The position numbers and the translations under genes are program-made. DNA of 57,611 nt from Komagataeibacter nataicola (GTDB taxonomy: Bacteria; Pseudomonadota; Alphaproteobacteria; Acetobacterales; Acetobacteraceae). The notes beneath the pieces were generated by a model. The model worked only from the letters and a program-made list of their open reading frames with translations. It was not told the DNA's origin and made no database searches. The first letter of the stretch is position 1. The number at the start of each line of letters is the position of its first letter. The stretch lies in contig NZ_NIRT01000020.1 in the NCBI RefSeq assembly GCF_003207795.1, forward strand, positions 1 to 57,611, written 5' to 3'. Shown one piece after another: positions 46,416 through 54,163 of this stretch.

Positions 46416-48344
46416 TCACCTGATTCGCAAGCCTTCGGATGCATCTTGTTCAGGCGTCTGATTTTGGTCTGTCTGATGGCCTGAAACCTGCTGATGATAT
46501 TCCTGCGCTTGTTGTGCAATCAGTTTATCCAGCGTCTTGTTTTCATCTTCAATGCGTATGTGTTCGCGGATTTCACCGTGCGCGTGCGTGATATGCGTTT
46601 TTAACCCGTCTATATCTGCGAATTGTGACTCATATTTTGATGTTTCACCGTTCCAAATCTTCCTTAATTCAATTAATGTCAATTTGTCGTATTCGTTTGC
46701 CGATTTATCTAATTCCTTCATATATAACTCAGGGAACAGATTCGCTATTTGTTCACTCATGTAGTCGTTTCCAAGGTCGTTTAACCATTCCTGAAATCCT
46801 GCATGTGGCACGTCATGTTTTTTGCATAAATTCGAATATGTCATATATGCCGAACGATATAAACCAAGTGCTTTATATGTCACCGTTTTCTTTTCTTGTT
46901 CGGTCATTAAATCAAAGTCTTCACGTGACACGGGTGGCTGAACATCTGGTTTTTTAATAATAGGTGTTGGCTTATTTTTTCTTATTGAATATCCGAATAA
47001 GCGCAGGAACATATCAACAAGTAACAAAGATACATTTGCATCTATAGATTTATTATATGTATCTATATGATACTCTTGGTCTTTTATATTTTTGTATTGT
47101 TCTCTATAAAAATCACGATTGCCCGTTTTTTCTTTTGCTAATTTATCTTTTATATTTTGTAAATATTCAGGCGTGATAATCGCAAACTTTTCCCTTTTTT
47201 TGAAATCCCCGCGCTTTCTTATTTTTGCTGATGCGATGACATTTTTAGAATGTGCGACTGGTTTTTTATAATCTCGTTGTTCTGTTCCGCTATCGTGTTC
47301 AACAGGTCTAAAATCTGCTGAATCGGGTCTGGCTGGTCGTTTTCTGGTTTGTCTGTTAGCAAATCCAAAATCTGTCCTGTGTCCGCTTTCACCTTCATCA
47401 ATGTCGGGTTTTCTTGTGGTCGTGTGGTCGTTTTTGGTTTTTGCTGAATCGGCTTTTTTGGTGTTGGTGTCGGTTTCTTTTTTTCTTCCGTTTTCGTTTT
47501 GTTCGGCCATAATTTCATTGGTCTGCTCCTTGTAATCATTAAACATTTTTGCAAAATCTTGTTTCTTAATTTTCAAAAGTCGGCTGGCTGAACCAACCAA
47601 GACACCGTCCCGCTCAATTATGAACGTGTCCTTTTTGATTCCTTTTTTTAGTAAAAATCCGTTTTCATTTAATGCGCTGATAAACGCTTTTATGCCGTCG
47701 CATTGTTTCCATATCGCTGATATGCGGGCCTTCTCATCTGGTAGTGATAAGCCCTGGCGCTCTGCTATTCTGCGGGTTTCTTCACCATATGATGCGTGCG
47801 GTAACGGTGCGCTTGTTGTGTGCTGTATGGCTTTCGCTTGTGCTGTTTTCCCCTCATCAAGCAACTGTTTAAAAACGGCTTTGTTGTGCTTGCCTGTTAA
47901 GATTTTCTGACCTGTTCGGATTTCGGACAAACGGCTAAGTTTCTCGTTTCTTTTGTAATTATTCCGCATATTTAAGGCTTTGCCTGTCTGCGGGTTTAGA
48001 TGCGGGGCAATTAAATGCCAATGTATCGGGCTGTTGCTTGCGGTTGCGCGTTTTTTGCGGTGTTCAACAATCACGCAATCATTTAATTCAAAGCCATACT
48101 CTTTTGATATCGCTTTAAAATCTTCTTGCGCTTGCTCTCTTGATATTTCTTTATCGGGGGAAATCTTAAAATGATGAAAGCCATACTTTAGCCCCGCATT
48201 GTGTGCATCTTGCATCATGTCTTCCATTGTTTCGGGACAACCCTGCAATGGTGTAATTTGTTCGTTTGCGGGTCCGCTGAATATGTGTTTTGCGGTCTTT
48301 TGGTGCCCCGCTGATGCCAATATTTGCCCGCCTTTTATAATCAT
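46416..48344 (-). CDS. mobA: Relaxase (MobA-like mobilization nuclease)
   Basis: 642 aa. The first 150 residues hold the relaxase-like domain: GLKYGFHHFKISPDKEIS and the metal-binding histidines in SPIHWHLIAPHLNPQTGKALN near residue 110. The middle (about 280-400) is a low-complexity Lys/Thr/Asp linker, the rest is helical and charged. Its ATG overlaps the mobC-like stop by four bases. A second gene is embedded in another frame at 47,219-47,518. AT-rich codon use. Would nick at oriT and pilot the strand for transfer. Confidence 0.78.
   Translation of the reverse strand: MIIKGGQILASAGHQKTAKHIFSGPANEQITPLQGCPETMEDMMQDAHNAGLKYGFHHFKISPDKEISREQAQEDFKAISKEYGFELNDCVIVEHRKKRATASNSPIHWHLIAPHLNPQTGKALNMRNNYKRNEKLSRLSEIRTGQKILTGKHNKAVFKQLLDEGKTAQAKAIQHTTSAPLPHASYGEETRRIAERQGLSLPDEKARISAIWKQCDGIKAFISALNENGFLLKKGIKKDTFIIERDGVLVGSASRLLKIKKQDFAKMFNDYKEQTNEIMAEQNENGRKKETDTNTKKADSAKTKNDHTTTRKPDIDEGESGHRTDFGFANRQTRKRPARPDSADFRPVEHDSGTEQRDYKKPVAHSKNVIASAKIRKRGDFKKREKFAIITPEYLQNIKDKLAKEKTGNRDFYREQYKNIKDQEYHIDTYNKSIDANVSLLLVDMFLRLFGYSIRKNKPTPIIKKPDVQPPVSREDFDLMTEQEKKTVTYKALGLYRSAYMTYSNLCKKHDVPHAGFQEWLNDLGNDYMSEQIANLFPELYMKELDKSANEYDKLTLIELRKIWNGETSKYESQFADIDGLKTHITHAHGEIREHIRIEDENKTLDKLIAQQAQEYHQQVSGHQTDQNQTPEQDASEGLRIR
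47219..47518 (-). CDS. Nested gene inside the relaxase, MobB-like by position
   Basis: A 99-codon frame lying wholly within mobA in another reading frame. It has its own AAGGAG seven bases before ATG at 47,518. The N-terminal half is Lys/Pro/Thr-rich (KKPTPTPKKPIQQKPKTTT); the C-terminal half is an amphipathic helix with regular Leu/Ile spacing (PIQQILDLLNTIAEQNNEII), suggesting an oligomerising coiled coil. In ColE1-type plasmids mobB is likewise nested in mobA. No sequence homology is claimed. Confidence 0.6.
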   Translation of the reverse strand: MKLWPNKTKTEEKKKPTPTPKKPIQQKPKTTTRPQENPTLMKVKADTGQILDLLTDKPENDQPDPIQQILDLLNTIAEQNNEIIKNQSHILKMSSHQQK

Positions 48345-48676
48345 GACAACCGCCCCCGCATTGATGCCGTTAGTTTTGCTAACTGCTTGCGTAAGCGTGT
48401 TATTTCTTTCAATTCGTCGTTTATGTTTCCTATTTGTTCGCCACCGTTCACGCGCTTTGCAATCTGATTCAGATTGTTGCCCTGTGCTGATAATTCGCGC
48501 CTAATCGCTTGTAATTCCGTGCGTATTTCGTCGCCTTTTGTGTTGGTTACAATGGCTTGCGTAATATGCTCACGGACAAGAACAGAAAGGCTTTTTTTTA
48601 TTGATTTTGCGTATGACTGCGCTTTTGCTTTTTCGTTGTCGGTCATACGGATATGCAATGTTGATTCGCGTATCAT
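48341..48676 (-). CDS. mobC: MobC-like relaxosome accessory protein
   Basis: 111 aa. The N-terminal part ESTLHIRMTDNEKAKAQSYAKSIKKSLSVLVREHI fits a ribbon-helix-helix DNA-binding fold; the later ELSAQGNNLNQIAKRVNGG is the characteristic MobC block (NNLNQIA). Its stop overlaps the relaxase start (ATGA), typical of mobCA operons. Confidence 0.8.
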   Translation of the reverse strand: MIRESTLHIRMTDNEKAKAQSYAKSIKKSLSVLVREHITQAIVTNTKGDEIRTELQAIRRELSAQGNNLNQIAKRVNGGEQIGNINDELKEITRLRKQLAKLTASMRGRLS

Positions 48677-48685
48677 TTTTGCAAA

Positions 48686-48859
48686 TCACAGTTTTATGCC
48701 GTGCGTATAATGTGCAAGCCACACGTCTATATTGCTTGCGTCATCTTTATTGAATTCAATATATTTCAATAATTCTTTTTTTTCTTGTCTTGATAAATGT
48801 GATACCCTCATATCAAAATATGTTATGTCATCATGTGATGTATTATTTTCCTTTTTCAT
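48686..48859 (-). CDS. Small protein of the mobilization operon
   Basis: 57 aa (MKKENNTSHDDITYFDMRVS...). A GGGGGA lies nine bases upstream of the ATG, and the gene ends nine bases before mobC, 12 bases after the next gene upstream ends. The central part SHLSRQEKKELLKYIEFNKDDASNIDVW is helical, in the manner of small RHH or accessory proteins. No family recognised. Confidence 0.6.
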   Translation of the reverse strand: MKKENNTSHDDITYFDMRVSHLSRQEKKELLKYIEFNKDDASNIDVWLAHYTHGIKL

Positions 48860-48871
48860 TATCATTCCCCC

Positions 48872-49357
48872 TTATTTATTATATTCTGCTAACTTTTTTA
48901 GAATTGTATTTTTTGCTATTCGTGTCGTTTTTTTTGTCTGCAATGTTCTTGAAAAAGCAGACCACCATCCTTTTGACATATATACATAGTTTGGTTGTAA
49001 TTCTTTCCATTTTTCACATATATATTCTTTCATTTCTTTTGATAATGTTGTGCTGTAACATTTTCCAGACATTGTGACACCGAACATTTTGAAACCATAA
49101 TATTGATTTACTGATTTCATAATTGCGTTTATTTTTGCATTTCTTCCTTGTTTTTCAAACGGTCTTATTTTTATAGAAAAATTAACCGTCTCCTGTGCTA
49201 TCTTTTTCAGTTTTATATCATCAAAAAATATCATGTCTTTCGTAATAAATTGCGTCGGCGTTTTATGTATTTGATAGACTGAAAACAAAGATTTGCCACC
49301 GATGATAGGCATACCGACGGTTTCCGTCATTGATGCTAAATAATTGTAATCAATCAT
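48872..49357 (-). CDS. Element protein of unknown function
   Basis: 161 aa, basic and Lys-rich at the C-terminus (LQTKKTTRIAKNTILKKLAEYNK). Blocks MPIIGGKSLFSVYQIHKTPTQFITKDMIFFDD and NQYYGFKMFGVTMSGKCYSTTLS look folded. AT-rich codon use like its neighbours. Co-oriented with the mob genes; no family recognised. Confidence 0.6.
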   Translation of the reverse strand: MIDYNYLASMTETVGMPIIGGKSLFSVYQIHKTPTQFITKDMIFFDDIKLKKIAQETVNFSIKIRPFEKQGRNAKINAIMKSVNQYYGFKMFGVTMSGKCYSTTLSKEMKEYICEKWKELQPNYVYMSKGWWSAFSRTLQTKKTTRIAKNTILKKLAEYNK

Positions 49358-49370
49358 ATCTTTTCCCCTT

Positions 49371-49634
49371 TTATATCTTGTTTCTTTCGTTAATATTTTG
49401 TGTGAAATTAGGTTTTTCAGGTGTTTTGATTTCTGGTTTCTTTACTTCTTCATCGGTCTTGATTTCTTCTTTTTTGTTTTCTGATTTGTGTATTTTCATC
49501 AAGTCTGTTTTAATTTTCTGCAAACTATTGATGTGTGTTATTGTGTAGCGGTTGCCCTGATTGTTCAGTTCGGCATTTTCAAAAATATTGATAATTTCAT
49601 TTAACTTGTTGATTAATATTGACGTGTTTGACAT
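49371..49634 (-). CDS. Small charged element protein of unknown function
   Basis: 87 aa from the ATG at 49,634, which follows GGAG; an upstream ATG at 49,661 lacks a ribosome site. N-terminal half helical (ILINKLNEIINIFENAELNN), C-terminal half Lys/Glu/Pro-rich and disordered (KKEEIKTDEEVKKPEIKTPEK). First gene of the putative mobilization operon; might be a regulator or excision factor, but nothing shows it. Confidence 0.55.
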   Translation of the reverse strand: MSNTSILINKLNEIINIFENAELNNQGNRYTITHINSLQKIKTDLMKIHKSENKKEEIKTDEEVKKPEIKTPEKPNFTQNINERNKI

Positions 49635-49656
49635 TGATGTATCTCCTTGCAATTTA

Positions 49657-49674
49657 TTCATGTGTATTCATGAA
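49657..49674. promoter_or_regulatory. Candidate operator upstream of the mobilization operon
   Basis: Inverted repeat TTCATG-TGTATT-CATGAA, 23 bases upstream of the first operon start. A possible promoter (TTGAGT, 17 bases, TTACAT, minus strand) lies to its right, so the palindrome would fall near the transcription start. Confidence 0.4.
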
Positions 49675-49740
49675 CTTCATACATCTATGTAAACAGATAT
49701 ATTCTTAATACTCAAGAAAATCGTGTATTGTTGTCTATAT

Positions 49741-49872
49741 TGCCAGGCATGGCGAATGTTAACACATTCACCAACTGGCAAAGGGGATAAAATCCCCTGT
49801 TGAACCCCTTTTCATCAGCATCATGACGCTGCGCGGGCTACGCCTGACGATTGCTCATCGTCATCCTGATGA
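49741..49872. other. Cluster of inverted repeats, candidate oriT or replication origin
   Basis: Successive stems: TGCCAG/CTGGCA (49,741-49,780) enclosing GAATGT/ACATTC; AGGGGAT/ATCCCCT (49,782-49,798); an interrupted long repeat TCATCAG ... CTGATGA (49,812-49,872) with ATGACG/CGTCAT inside; and TGACGAT/ATCGTCA (49,845-49,863). The second half is GC-richer than the rest of the element. It lies between the replication gene and the mob operon, where an oriT would be expected. Confidence 0.5.
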
Positions 49873-49947
49873 CCGCCGATATTTTGCCGTGTGCGCCTGC
49901 TTTTTGCTCATGGAAAGGCGAAGGAAGGGCGTCCCCTTCCGGTGCCT

Positions 49948-51495
49948 TCACAGCCTTCTACGGGCATCTGTGACGTATCGGGCATACTGGTGCTGTCTGC
50001 ATGGTGGCGGTATCCCCGTTATGTGTTTGTGTGACGTGTTTGTTTCCATATTTTGACTCCTTTTTTCTATTGACATGATTGCGTATTTTTGTATTTGTGC
50101 TATTGTTGGACCTCTTACGCGCACCCGTTCTTTTTTATTAATATTGTATACCTTATCGACTACACTACAGTTTCCGCCATTTTTGGAATGACCACTTGGA
50201 ATACAAAAACTGACGGCTTGAATCTTCGACGTTTCTGACGACAACCACGAACAACAACATTTTTTTAAATCTTTGAAAGCGCCAAGGTTATCAAGAACGG
50301 TCATCATGTTTCTTCGCTCTATGTGAAGCTTGATATATCGTTCCCTGTTGAATTGTTTTTTTTGTTCCGTTGTCATCCCTGCTTTGATTGATGCAAGCCT
50401 TTTGCGTCCAGCCTTTGACAACTTGTTATTATCGAAAACATTCACTTCGTGCGGGATTCTGAACATTCGGTCGTATGATTTGATGACGCCCTTTGGTATT
50501 CCGAAAAAGCGGGTTTCTGATGACACGACGAACTTTGATTCCTGTTTGTGGTGGTCATTGATGACATCAACTTTGGTGATGTATCGTGCCACGTGTTTTG
50601 CTGTTCCTTCGGTTATTCGTTGGATGCATTTTCCTTCACCAAAAGGATGATTTGCGTACTTTTTGTATAAGTTAAGTTCCATTTCATCGATTATGTCTGA
50701 TGGTGTAAATATGATGGCATGCATGTGCCATATTCCAGATGGCCGTTGTTCCATGGATTTCATGCCGAAGTTTTTGATATTTCGGTCATGTAGGGCTTTC
50801 TGCAATCCGTTCCATATGTCTGTGATGCATTGCTTTGATTGTCTGATGTTATTGCGGTCGCATGTTATTGTTAGGAACGTGCCCTTGTAGTCGTGACGTT
50901 GTGCGAACTCTTCCAAGCCACCAAGCAATGCGCGATTTCTGTACAATCTGGAACGCTTGGCGCGGTCGTTATCGGATAGGTCATATATTGGCTTAATGGT
51001 TTCCTGTTTTCCGTATTCATTTTTTCCAAAATGATACCAGTTGGTGGGCTGTTTGCTGTCATCATCTGTTATCGGTTCCTGGCCTGTTATCGGTTCGATT
51101 TCATTGAAATCAGGAAACTGTGACAAGACACGTGAAGCCCAGTCGTTTCCTTGTTTTTTGTATTCATTCAGGTGTGAAATCAGGCATGCCTTCAGTTCCC
51201 CGATTGTCCACCTTTCAGGTGTTCCGTCATCCCTGATTACGTCCACAGGGTCGGTATCGGATAACATTGATATGTTTGGTATGTGTTCGCGTCTTAGCCG
51301 TGTGACCTGTTGTTTGATAACGGGCTGTGCCTTTGCCATTTGCCACATTGATAACGGCGTATATGACGGGGCTGGTGGCTTGATGACGGGTTTTGATTCC
51401 TGTTCAGCCATCTGCCACATGCTGACGGGCTTAAACTTTTTTGCATGTGATTGATTTTTTTTCTTGATGTTTTCACATTTGTTTATTACATTCAT
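49948..51495 (-). CDS. HUH-type replication endonuclease (phage GPA/rolling-circle type)
   Basis: 515 aa. Rolling-circle motifs in order: motif 1 GTFLTITCDRN near residue 206, motif 2 IWHMHAIIF (HxH) near 257, motif 3 ARYITKVDV near 305 with Tyr and Lys. This matches phage replication gene A-type initiators. The N-terminal 50 residues contain a tandem duplication, KPVSMWQMA and TPLSMWQMA, about 23 residues apart. GAGGT precedes the ATG. Would nick an origin and allow replication of the excised circle. Confidence 0.75.
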   Translation of the reverse strand: MNVINKCENIKKKNQSHAKKFKPVSMWQMAEQESKPVIKPPAPSYTPLSMWQMAKAQPVIKQQVTRLRREHIPNISMLSDTDPVDVIRDDGTPERWTIGELKACLISHLNEYKKQGNDWASRVLSQFPDFNEIEPITGQEPITDDDSKQPTNWYHFGKNEYGKQETIKPIYDLSDNDRAKRSRLYRNRALLGGLEEFAQRHDYKGTFLTITCDRNNIRQSKQCITDIWNGLQKALHDRNIKNFGMKSMEQRPSGIWHMHAIIFTPSDIIDEMELNLYKKYANHPFGEGKCIQRITEGTAKHVARYITKVDVINDHHKQESKFVVSSETRFFGIPKGVIKSYDRMFRIPHEVNVFDNNKLSKAGRKRLASIKAGMTTEQKKQFNRERYIKLHIERRNMMTVLDNLGAFKDLKKCCCSWLSSETSKIQAVSFCIPSGHSKNGGNCSVVDKVYNINKKERVRVRGPTIAQIQKYAIMSIEKRSQNMETNTSHKHITGIPPPCRQHQYARYVTDARRRL

Positions 51496-51573
51496 AGTTA
51501 TAGACCTCGTGCTATTTTGGTGCGAATGTTCCTTTTGTCTGGGGGGATTGCGGGAACGGGTTAATTAGTTTGG

Positions 51574-51603
51574 GGCATCACCATTTTATGGTGGTGCCTT
51601 TTC
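51574..51603 (+). terminator. Terminator-like hairpin in the element
   Basis: GGCATCACC (51,574-51,582) pairs with GGTGGTGCC (51,590-51,598) with one G-T wobble and a seven-base loop, followed by TTTTCT on the plus strand. All neighbouring genes are on the minus strand, so what it terminates is unclear. Confidence 0.5.
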
Positions 51604-51698
51604 TATTATGAAACCAGATTTTTATGAAAAAGCAAAGAAAATTATTGACCTTTATGTTCAGGTCATTAGCATAAACGCCCTTAAAATGTAATTCTTTC

Positions 51699-51796
51699 GG
51701 CATCATGGTGTGGCACGTTGATTTTGTGAAAAATCAACTATGTCCCGAAGCGCCACGACAAGCATCACGTCAAGCGTGATGCTTGTGTTTGATGCC
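51699..51796. ncRNA. Multi-branched structured locus (candidate RNA or origin)
   Basis: Outer stem GGCATC (51,699-51,704) with GATGCC (51,791-51,796) encloses two arms. Arm A: GTGGC (51,710-51,714) with GCCAC (51,752-51,756) around the 9-base-pair hairpin GTTGATTTT/AAAATCAAC. Arm B: the perfect 11-base-pair hairpin CAAGCATCACG/CGTGATGCTTG (51,759-51,785). Together a closed three-way fold of 98 nt. Whether it works as RNA or as single-stranded DNA (for Rep or the relaxase) is not decidable here. Confidence 0.45.
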
Positions 51797-51854
51797 ACCC
51801 ACCTTCTAAATGGATTTCAAAAGTACGACTGATGTCATTTATTATTTTATATAT

Positions 51855-52862
51855 TTAGAACGGTATTTCATCATCGTCGCCAGGCGTATTTAATTCTACT
51901 AAACTTATTAAAGAATCATCCCAGTCGCCGGGAAGCATCGGCTTTAAAGATTTATTTTCATCAAATAGTGATTTTGACACTTGGAATATATAATGTGTAT
52001 CTTTACCCATACTGACATTGTAAACGGTAAAATCGTCTCTATCTTCTTCATCCCATAATTTGGGTGAAGAAACTAATTTTTTGCCTGCGCGAGCATAGCG
52101 AAGCCATTCGTCCATTTCATGTTCGTTGGTAAAAAATAGTCGATATCTCACACGTAAAAGTTTCCGCATTGCTGAAAATAAAGGATGATTTTGGATAAGG
52201 ATTTCATCCATCATGCGGTTCTTATCGTCTGAATCGCCACTTGTTGATGTTGTGCGGTAAAGTTCTGCTAATCCTTCTAAAGTGGATGTGACCTGTTCCA
52301 TTTTATTCATCATATCAACAAGTCGAACCTGCGCTTCTCCGTCAAGAAATCTTTCAAATAATCCAGCCCATTGTTCTCTTAAGTACGTAATAAGTTGTGG
52401 CATGCTATCAAACGGGAATATTTGATTATTCGCGCTCATGGCATATATTTCATCTATGAATTTATATACTCTAACATCATCAACATGTGAATATTGTATG
52501 CCCTTGACATCCTTGTTTTTTACGTATGTAAAATACTCAGACATGACACCAGATTCTATAAATATATAAACCTGCTTACCCTGCTTTTGTGCAGTTTTTA
52601 ATTCTATATTTGATATGGAATATTTATCTGATGCTTTGGATTGTGAACCAAACCGTCCCCCAATAATTGATATTAAGATATGTACTTTATTAATTTCATT
52701 GTAGCAGTAATCTTCCAGGGCAGATTCTTTTCCGTAGGGTATTTGTCCTCTTTCGTTTAATACTGGCTCATAACCCATATCTCTTATAAAGTGTTCGAGT
52801 TCCCCACGAGCCAGCCGTAAATCATAAAAAGTAGAACTAACAAAAATACGCGGTTTAGCCAT
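51855..52862 (-). CDS. DUF4062 domain protein, probable cargo
   Basis: 335 aa. The first 90 residues are the DUF4062 domain, a TIR-like Rossmann fold: PRIFVSSTFYDLRLARGELEHFI, NERGQIPYGKESALEDYCYNEI, HILISIIGGRFGSQS. The remainder has no recognised effector: a helical middle (about 160-230) and a mixed C-terminus. DUF4062 occurs in NTPase signalling proteins and in defence-like contexts, so an anti-phage or abortive role is a hypothesis. Not needed for integration or transfer, hence cargo. Confidence 0.75.
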   Translation of the reverse strand: MAKPRIFVSSTFYDLRLARGELEHFIRDMGYEPVLNERGQIPYGKESALEDYCYNEINKVHILISIIGGRFGSQSKASDKYSISNIELKTAQKQGKQVYIFIESGVMSEYFTYVKNKDVKGIQYSHVDDVRVYKFIDEIYAMSANNQIFPFDSMPQLITYLREQWAGLFERFLDGEAQVRLVDMMNKMEQVTSTLEGLAELYRTTSTSGDSDDKNRMMDEILIQNHPLFSAMRKLLRVRYRLFFTNEHEMDEWLRYARAGKKLVSSPKLWDEEDRDDFTVYNVSMGKDTHYIFQVSKSLFDENKSLKPMLPGDWDDSLISLVELNTPGDDDEIPF

Positions 52863-52934
52863 AAAAATGTGCCTTATTGAAGGGAATATATTTCCCCAAA
52901 AAAATATGTGTTATATCACAAAAAATCAACGATT

Positions 52935-54059
52935 TTATATGTCTTGTTCCAATTTGGCGCGGATGTCTTTTTCGCTGGCGTTCACATACCGCAACAGCGT
53001 TTGCATCGATTTGTGACCTGACTGGTTTGCGATAGCCCCGACCGATAGCCCTTTGTCTGCAAGCCTGCTGACTGCTTCGTGACGCAAATCATGAAGGCGT
53101 AGGTCTTTCAGTCCTGCTTTGTCACGCGCCCTGACAAACCAGTTTTCGACCGTATGTGATGAAATCGAAAACAGCGGTGTGTTGTCTGGTTTTGCCTTGA
53201 TGCCATCATATAATGGCTGGACTGCTTGAACTGCCCGTGATGATAGATATACGACGCGTCTGTGCCCGTTTTTCGTGTCTTTTTTCGTGACTGACCAGCC
53301 TCGCTTTGTTCGGCTGATTTCGTCTTTTGTGATGCTAAGGATTTCGGATTTTCGCATTCCTGTTTCGATGGATAATGTCATAAATGGCGTCATCTGGTCG
53401 GCATACATACCGTCTGCGATGGCATCCATTAAAACTTCTTCTTCATATTTGTTAAGTCGTCTTTGTCTGTTTCCGTGAACTGCGGGTAACGCAACGTCTT
53501 TGACGGGGTTTGAAATATCAAGCCCCCAGCCGTGTTTTGTCACTGGTTTTCCAGCAATTTCATAGATTGCTGAAATCCTATATATATCATTTCTGACGGT
53601 TGACGGTGACTTTGTTCTTGACCGTTCTTTAACCCATTCGGCTATCATGTGCGGTGTTATTTCGCAAAGTTTCATTTCTGAAAATCTTGATTGTTGCCAT
53701 GCGTTCAATCTTAATAATGCTTGCTTGAAACCTTTCAGCTTATCCAGTTCAGTTAGCTTATATTCTTGGATTGCGCGTGATAGCGTCCAGTCGATTGACG
53801 GCGTTGCGTCTTGCAGTCGTTCGTCTTCACGCTGTGCCTTCTTAGATTTTGCGGGTGCGGTCTTTTTCGGAATGTAGTCGTATTTATCAAACGGCTTGCC
53901 CGTTGCCAGTTCGTCCTTAATTGCGCGTTCAACTCGTTCCGTCCATTCCTTCGCCTGCGACCTAACTGGGAACGTAAGCGAAACTGAATGACCATTAAGC
54001 CTGACGGTCCCCGTATATTTCCAGGCTCCTACTTTCCCGCGTTTCTGAATCTGTTTCAT
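52935..54059 (-). CDS. int: Tyrosine integrase of the element
   Basis: 374 aa. An N-terminal AP2-like arm-binding domain (KVGAWKYTGTVRLNGHSVSLTFPVRSQAKEW) and SAM-like core-binding domain precede the catalytic domain. Catalytic residues: Arg in ETGMRKSEIL near 234, HDLRHEAVSRL near 324, SGHKSMQTLLRYVN with the nucleophilic Tyr near 357. Transcribed away from attR, 105 bases from the right repeat. Expected to recombine at the tRNA-Ser anticodon loop. Confidence 0.93.
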   Translation of the reverse strand: MKQIQKRGKVGAWKYTGTVRLNGHSVSLTFPVRSQAKEWTERVERAIKDELATGKPFDKYDYIPKKTAPAKSKKAQREDERLQDATPSIDWTLSRAIQEYKLTELDKLKGFKQALLRLNAWQQSRFSEMKLCEITPHMIAEWVKERSRTKSPSTVRNDIYRISAIYEIAGKPVTKHGWGLDISNPVKDVALPAVHGNRQRRLNKYEEEVLMDAIADGMYADQMTPFMTLSIETGMRKSEILSITKDEISRTKRGWSVTKKDTKNGHRRVVYLSSRAVQAVQPLYDGIKAKPDNTPLFSISSHTVENWFVRARDKAGLKDLRLHDLRHEAVSRLADKGLSVGAIANQSGHKSMQTLLRYVNASEKDIRAKLEQDI

Positions 54060-54103
54060 GGAATCCGCCTGTTTTTGGTTGTTGTTGCCCCTATAATTAA
54101 CAT

Positions 54104-54140
54104 TCTAACAACAAATACAAAAAAAAAGACAACAAATACA
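54104..54140. promoter_or_regulatory. Candidate integrase arm-type sites, right end
   Basis: Two direct copies of ACAACAAATACA start at 54,108 and 54,129, 21 bases apart (two helical turns), separated by an A-run. The first overlaps TCTAACAACAA (54,104-54,114), which also occurs at the left end. Confidence 0.55.
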
Positions 54141-54163
54141 GGAAATCCGTAGCTTAGGGGGAA

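Larger units (their letters stand above)
51496..51854. other. Non-coding region between replication and cargo genes
   Basis: 359 bases. The left 80 bases hold the replication gene's ribosome site and probable promoter (minus strand). A plus-strand terminator-like hairpin is at 51,574-51,603 and a highly structured block at 51,699-51,796, listed separately. Only a 27-codon frame without ribosome site (51,608-51,691) exists, so I call it non-coding. Confidence 0.6.

Noticed and set aside
49823-50056. 77-codon plus-strand frame at the 3' end of the replication gene
   Set aside because: Antisense to the Rep C-terminus and overlapping the hairpin cluster; Cys-rich random-looking product.
51608-51691. 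27-codon plus-strand frame in the element's non-coding region
   Set aside because: Would encode a short helical peptide (a type I toxin came to mind), but there is no ribosome site and it lies directly behind a terminator-like hairpin.
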